From the NCBI GenBank assembly GCA_937943665.1, contig CALEAR010000082.1, forward strand, positions 1-5,271: a stretch of DNA of 5,271 nt. Reading direction: 5' to 3'. The position numbers and the translations under genes are program-made. The DNA comes from an uncultured Alcanivoracaceae bacterium (GTDB lineage: Bacteria > Pseudomonadota > Gammaproteobacteria > Pseudomonadales > Alcanivoracaceae). The notes beneath the pieces are model-generated. The model had not been told where the DNA came from. It worked only from the letters and a program-made list of their open reading frames with translations, and did not search any database. Positions 4,991 through 5,271 of this stretch are shown here, in pieces. Position 1 is the first letter of the stretch. Every line of letters begins with the position of its first letter.

Positions 4991-5271
4991 TTATTCGGTT
5001 TTCGGTGCAATTGACAATAGCAGTTGTTTGTTTTTCACCTGTTCCCCGGCTTGTACTTCAATGCGTTCCACTGTGCCATCGGTATCAGCCACTAAGCTGT
5101 GTTCAATTTTCATGGCCTCTAGTAGTAATAACACATCTCCCTGCTTAACGGTTTGACCCTCTTTGCATTCAATGGCGATGATGGCGCCATCCATAGGCGC
5201 AAACAGTTTGCCACTGCCGGCGGCTTCTTCGCCCTCTGCAGGCGCATAGGTGTGGTGTTCAAAGTGCCACT
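4991..5271 (-). CDS. Biotin-dependent acyl-CoA carboxylase, biotin carboxyl carrier domain (C-terminal part)
   Basis: The last 92 residues of a gene that enters from the right edge are visible. They form a complete biotinyl domain: after an alanine/glutamate-rich linker (APAEGEEAAGSG) comes KLFAPMDGAIIAIECKEGQT, then GDVLLLLEAMKIEH with the biotin-accepting lysine at 5110-5108, followed by DTDGTVERIEVQAGEQVKNK and a hydrophobic end strand (QLLLSIAP) before PKTE and the stop. The lysine is 38 residues from the C-terminus, as usual for carrier domains. The preceding WHFEHHTYAP fits the end of the BT-linker region of alpha subunits of acetyl-, propionyl- or 3-methylcrotonyl-CoA carboxylases, which carry the biotin carboxylase domain first. 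A standalone carrier protein is less likely because no start is present in the visible part. Which acyl-CoA it serves cannot be told from this domain. EAMKIEH has isoleucine in place of the commoner methionine, a tolerated variant. Confidence 0.88.
   Translation of the reverse strand, partial: WHFEHHTYAPAEGEEAAGSGKLFAPMDGAIIAIECKEGQTVKQGDVLLLLEAMKIEHSLVADTDGTVERIEVQAGEQVKNKQLLLSIAPKTE

Overview
The window looks like a chromosomal segment of a heterotrophic, probably marine gammaproteobacterium that handles polyhydroxyalkanoate (PHA) and fatty acids. The evidence is a PhaI/PhaF-type phasin, a FATP-type long-chain acyl-CoA synthetase, the C-terminus of a biotin-dependent acyl-CoA carboxylase, moderate GC content and ordinary Shine-Dalgarno signals. 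Genus and species cannot be read from the sequence. There is no transposase, integrase, tRNA, rRNA or CRISPR array.

Layout. Positions 1-81 (minus) hold the first 27 codons of a gene running off the left edge; it faintly resembles UbiJ/SCP2-type proteins. A 234-base divergent intergenic region follows. The plus strand then carries a DUF445 membrane protein (316-1533), a 96-residue single-pass membrane protein of unknown function starting 3 bases later with GTG (1537-1827), and a 141-residue phasin (1983-2408). Two tandem hairpins, the second a textbook intrinsic terminator, end this unit. On the minus strand a biotin carboxylase/carrier subunit (4991-5271, C-terminal 92 residues only) is followed after 141 bases by the acyl-CoA synthetase (3005-4849), which ends at its own intrinsic terminator (2947-2979).

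The most unusual part is the 596-base gene-free stretch between the two convergent units (2409-3004). It holds five consensus DnaA boxes, all in the same orientation, plus degenerate ones. Four of the five lie in two exact copies of a 23-bp element 228 bp apart. Between the copies are an 18-bp perfect palindrome and an offset 9-bp inverted repeat. Both flanking genes end here, so promoter control by DnaA is an unlikely explanation. A DnaA-titration or reactivation locus (datA/DARS-like), or an origin or origin remnant, is the best working idea; none of these is proven.

How the genes may work together: the synthetase would activate fatty acids to CoA thioesters, the carboxylase would act in branched-chain or propionyl/acetyl-CoA metabolism, and the phasin would coat PHA granules that store the resulting acyl units. 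This link is inferred from gene content and proximity; nothing in the window shows shared regulation.
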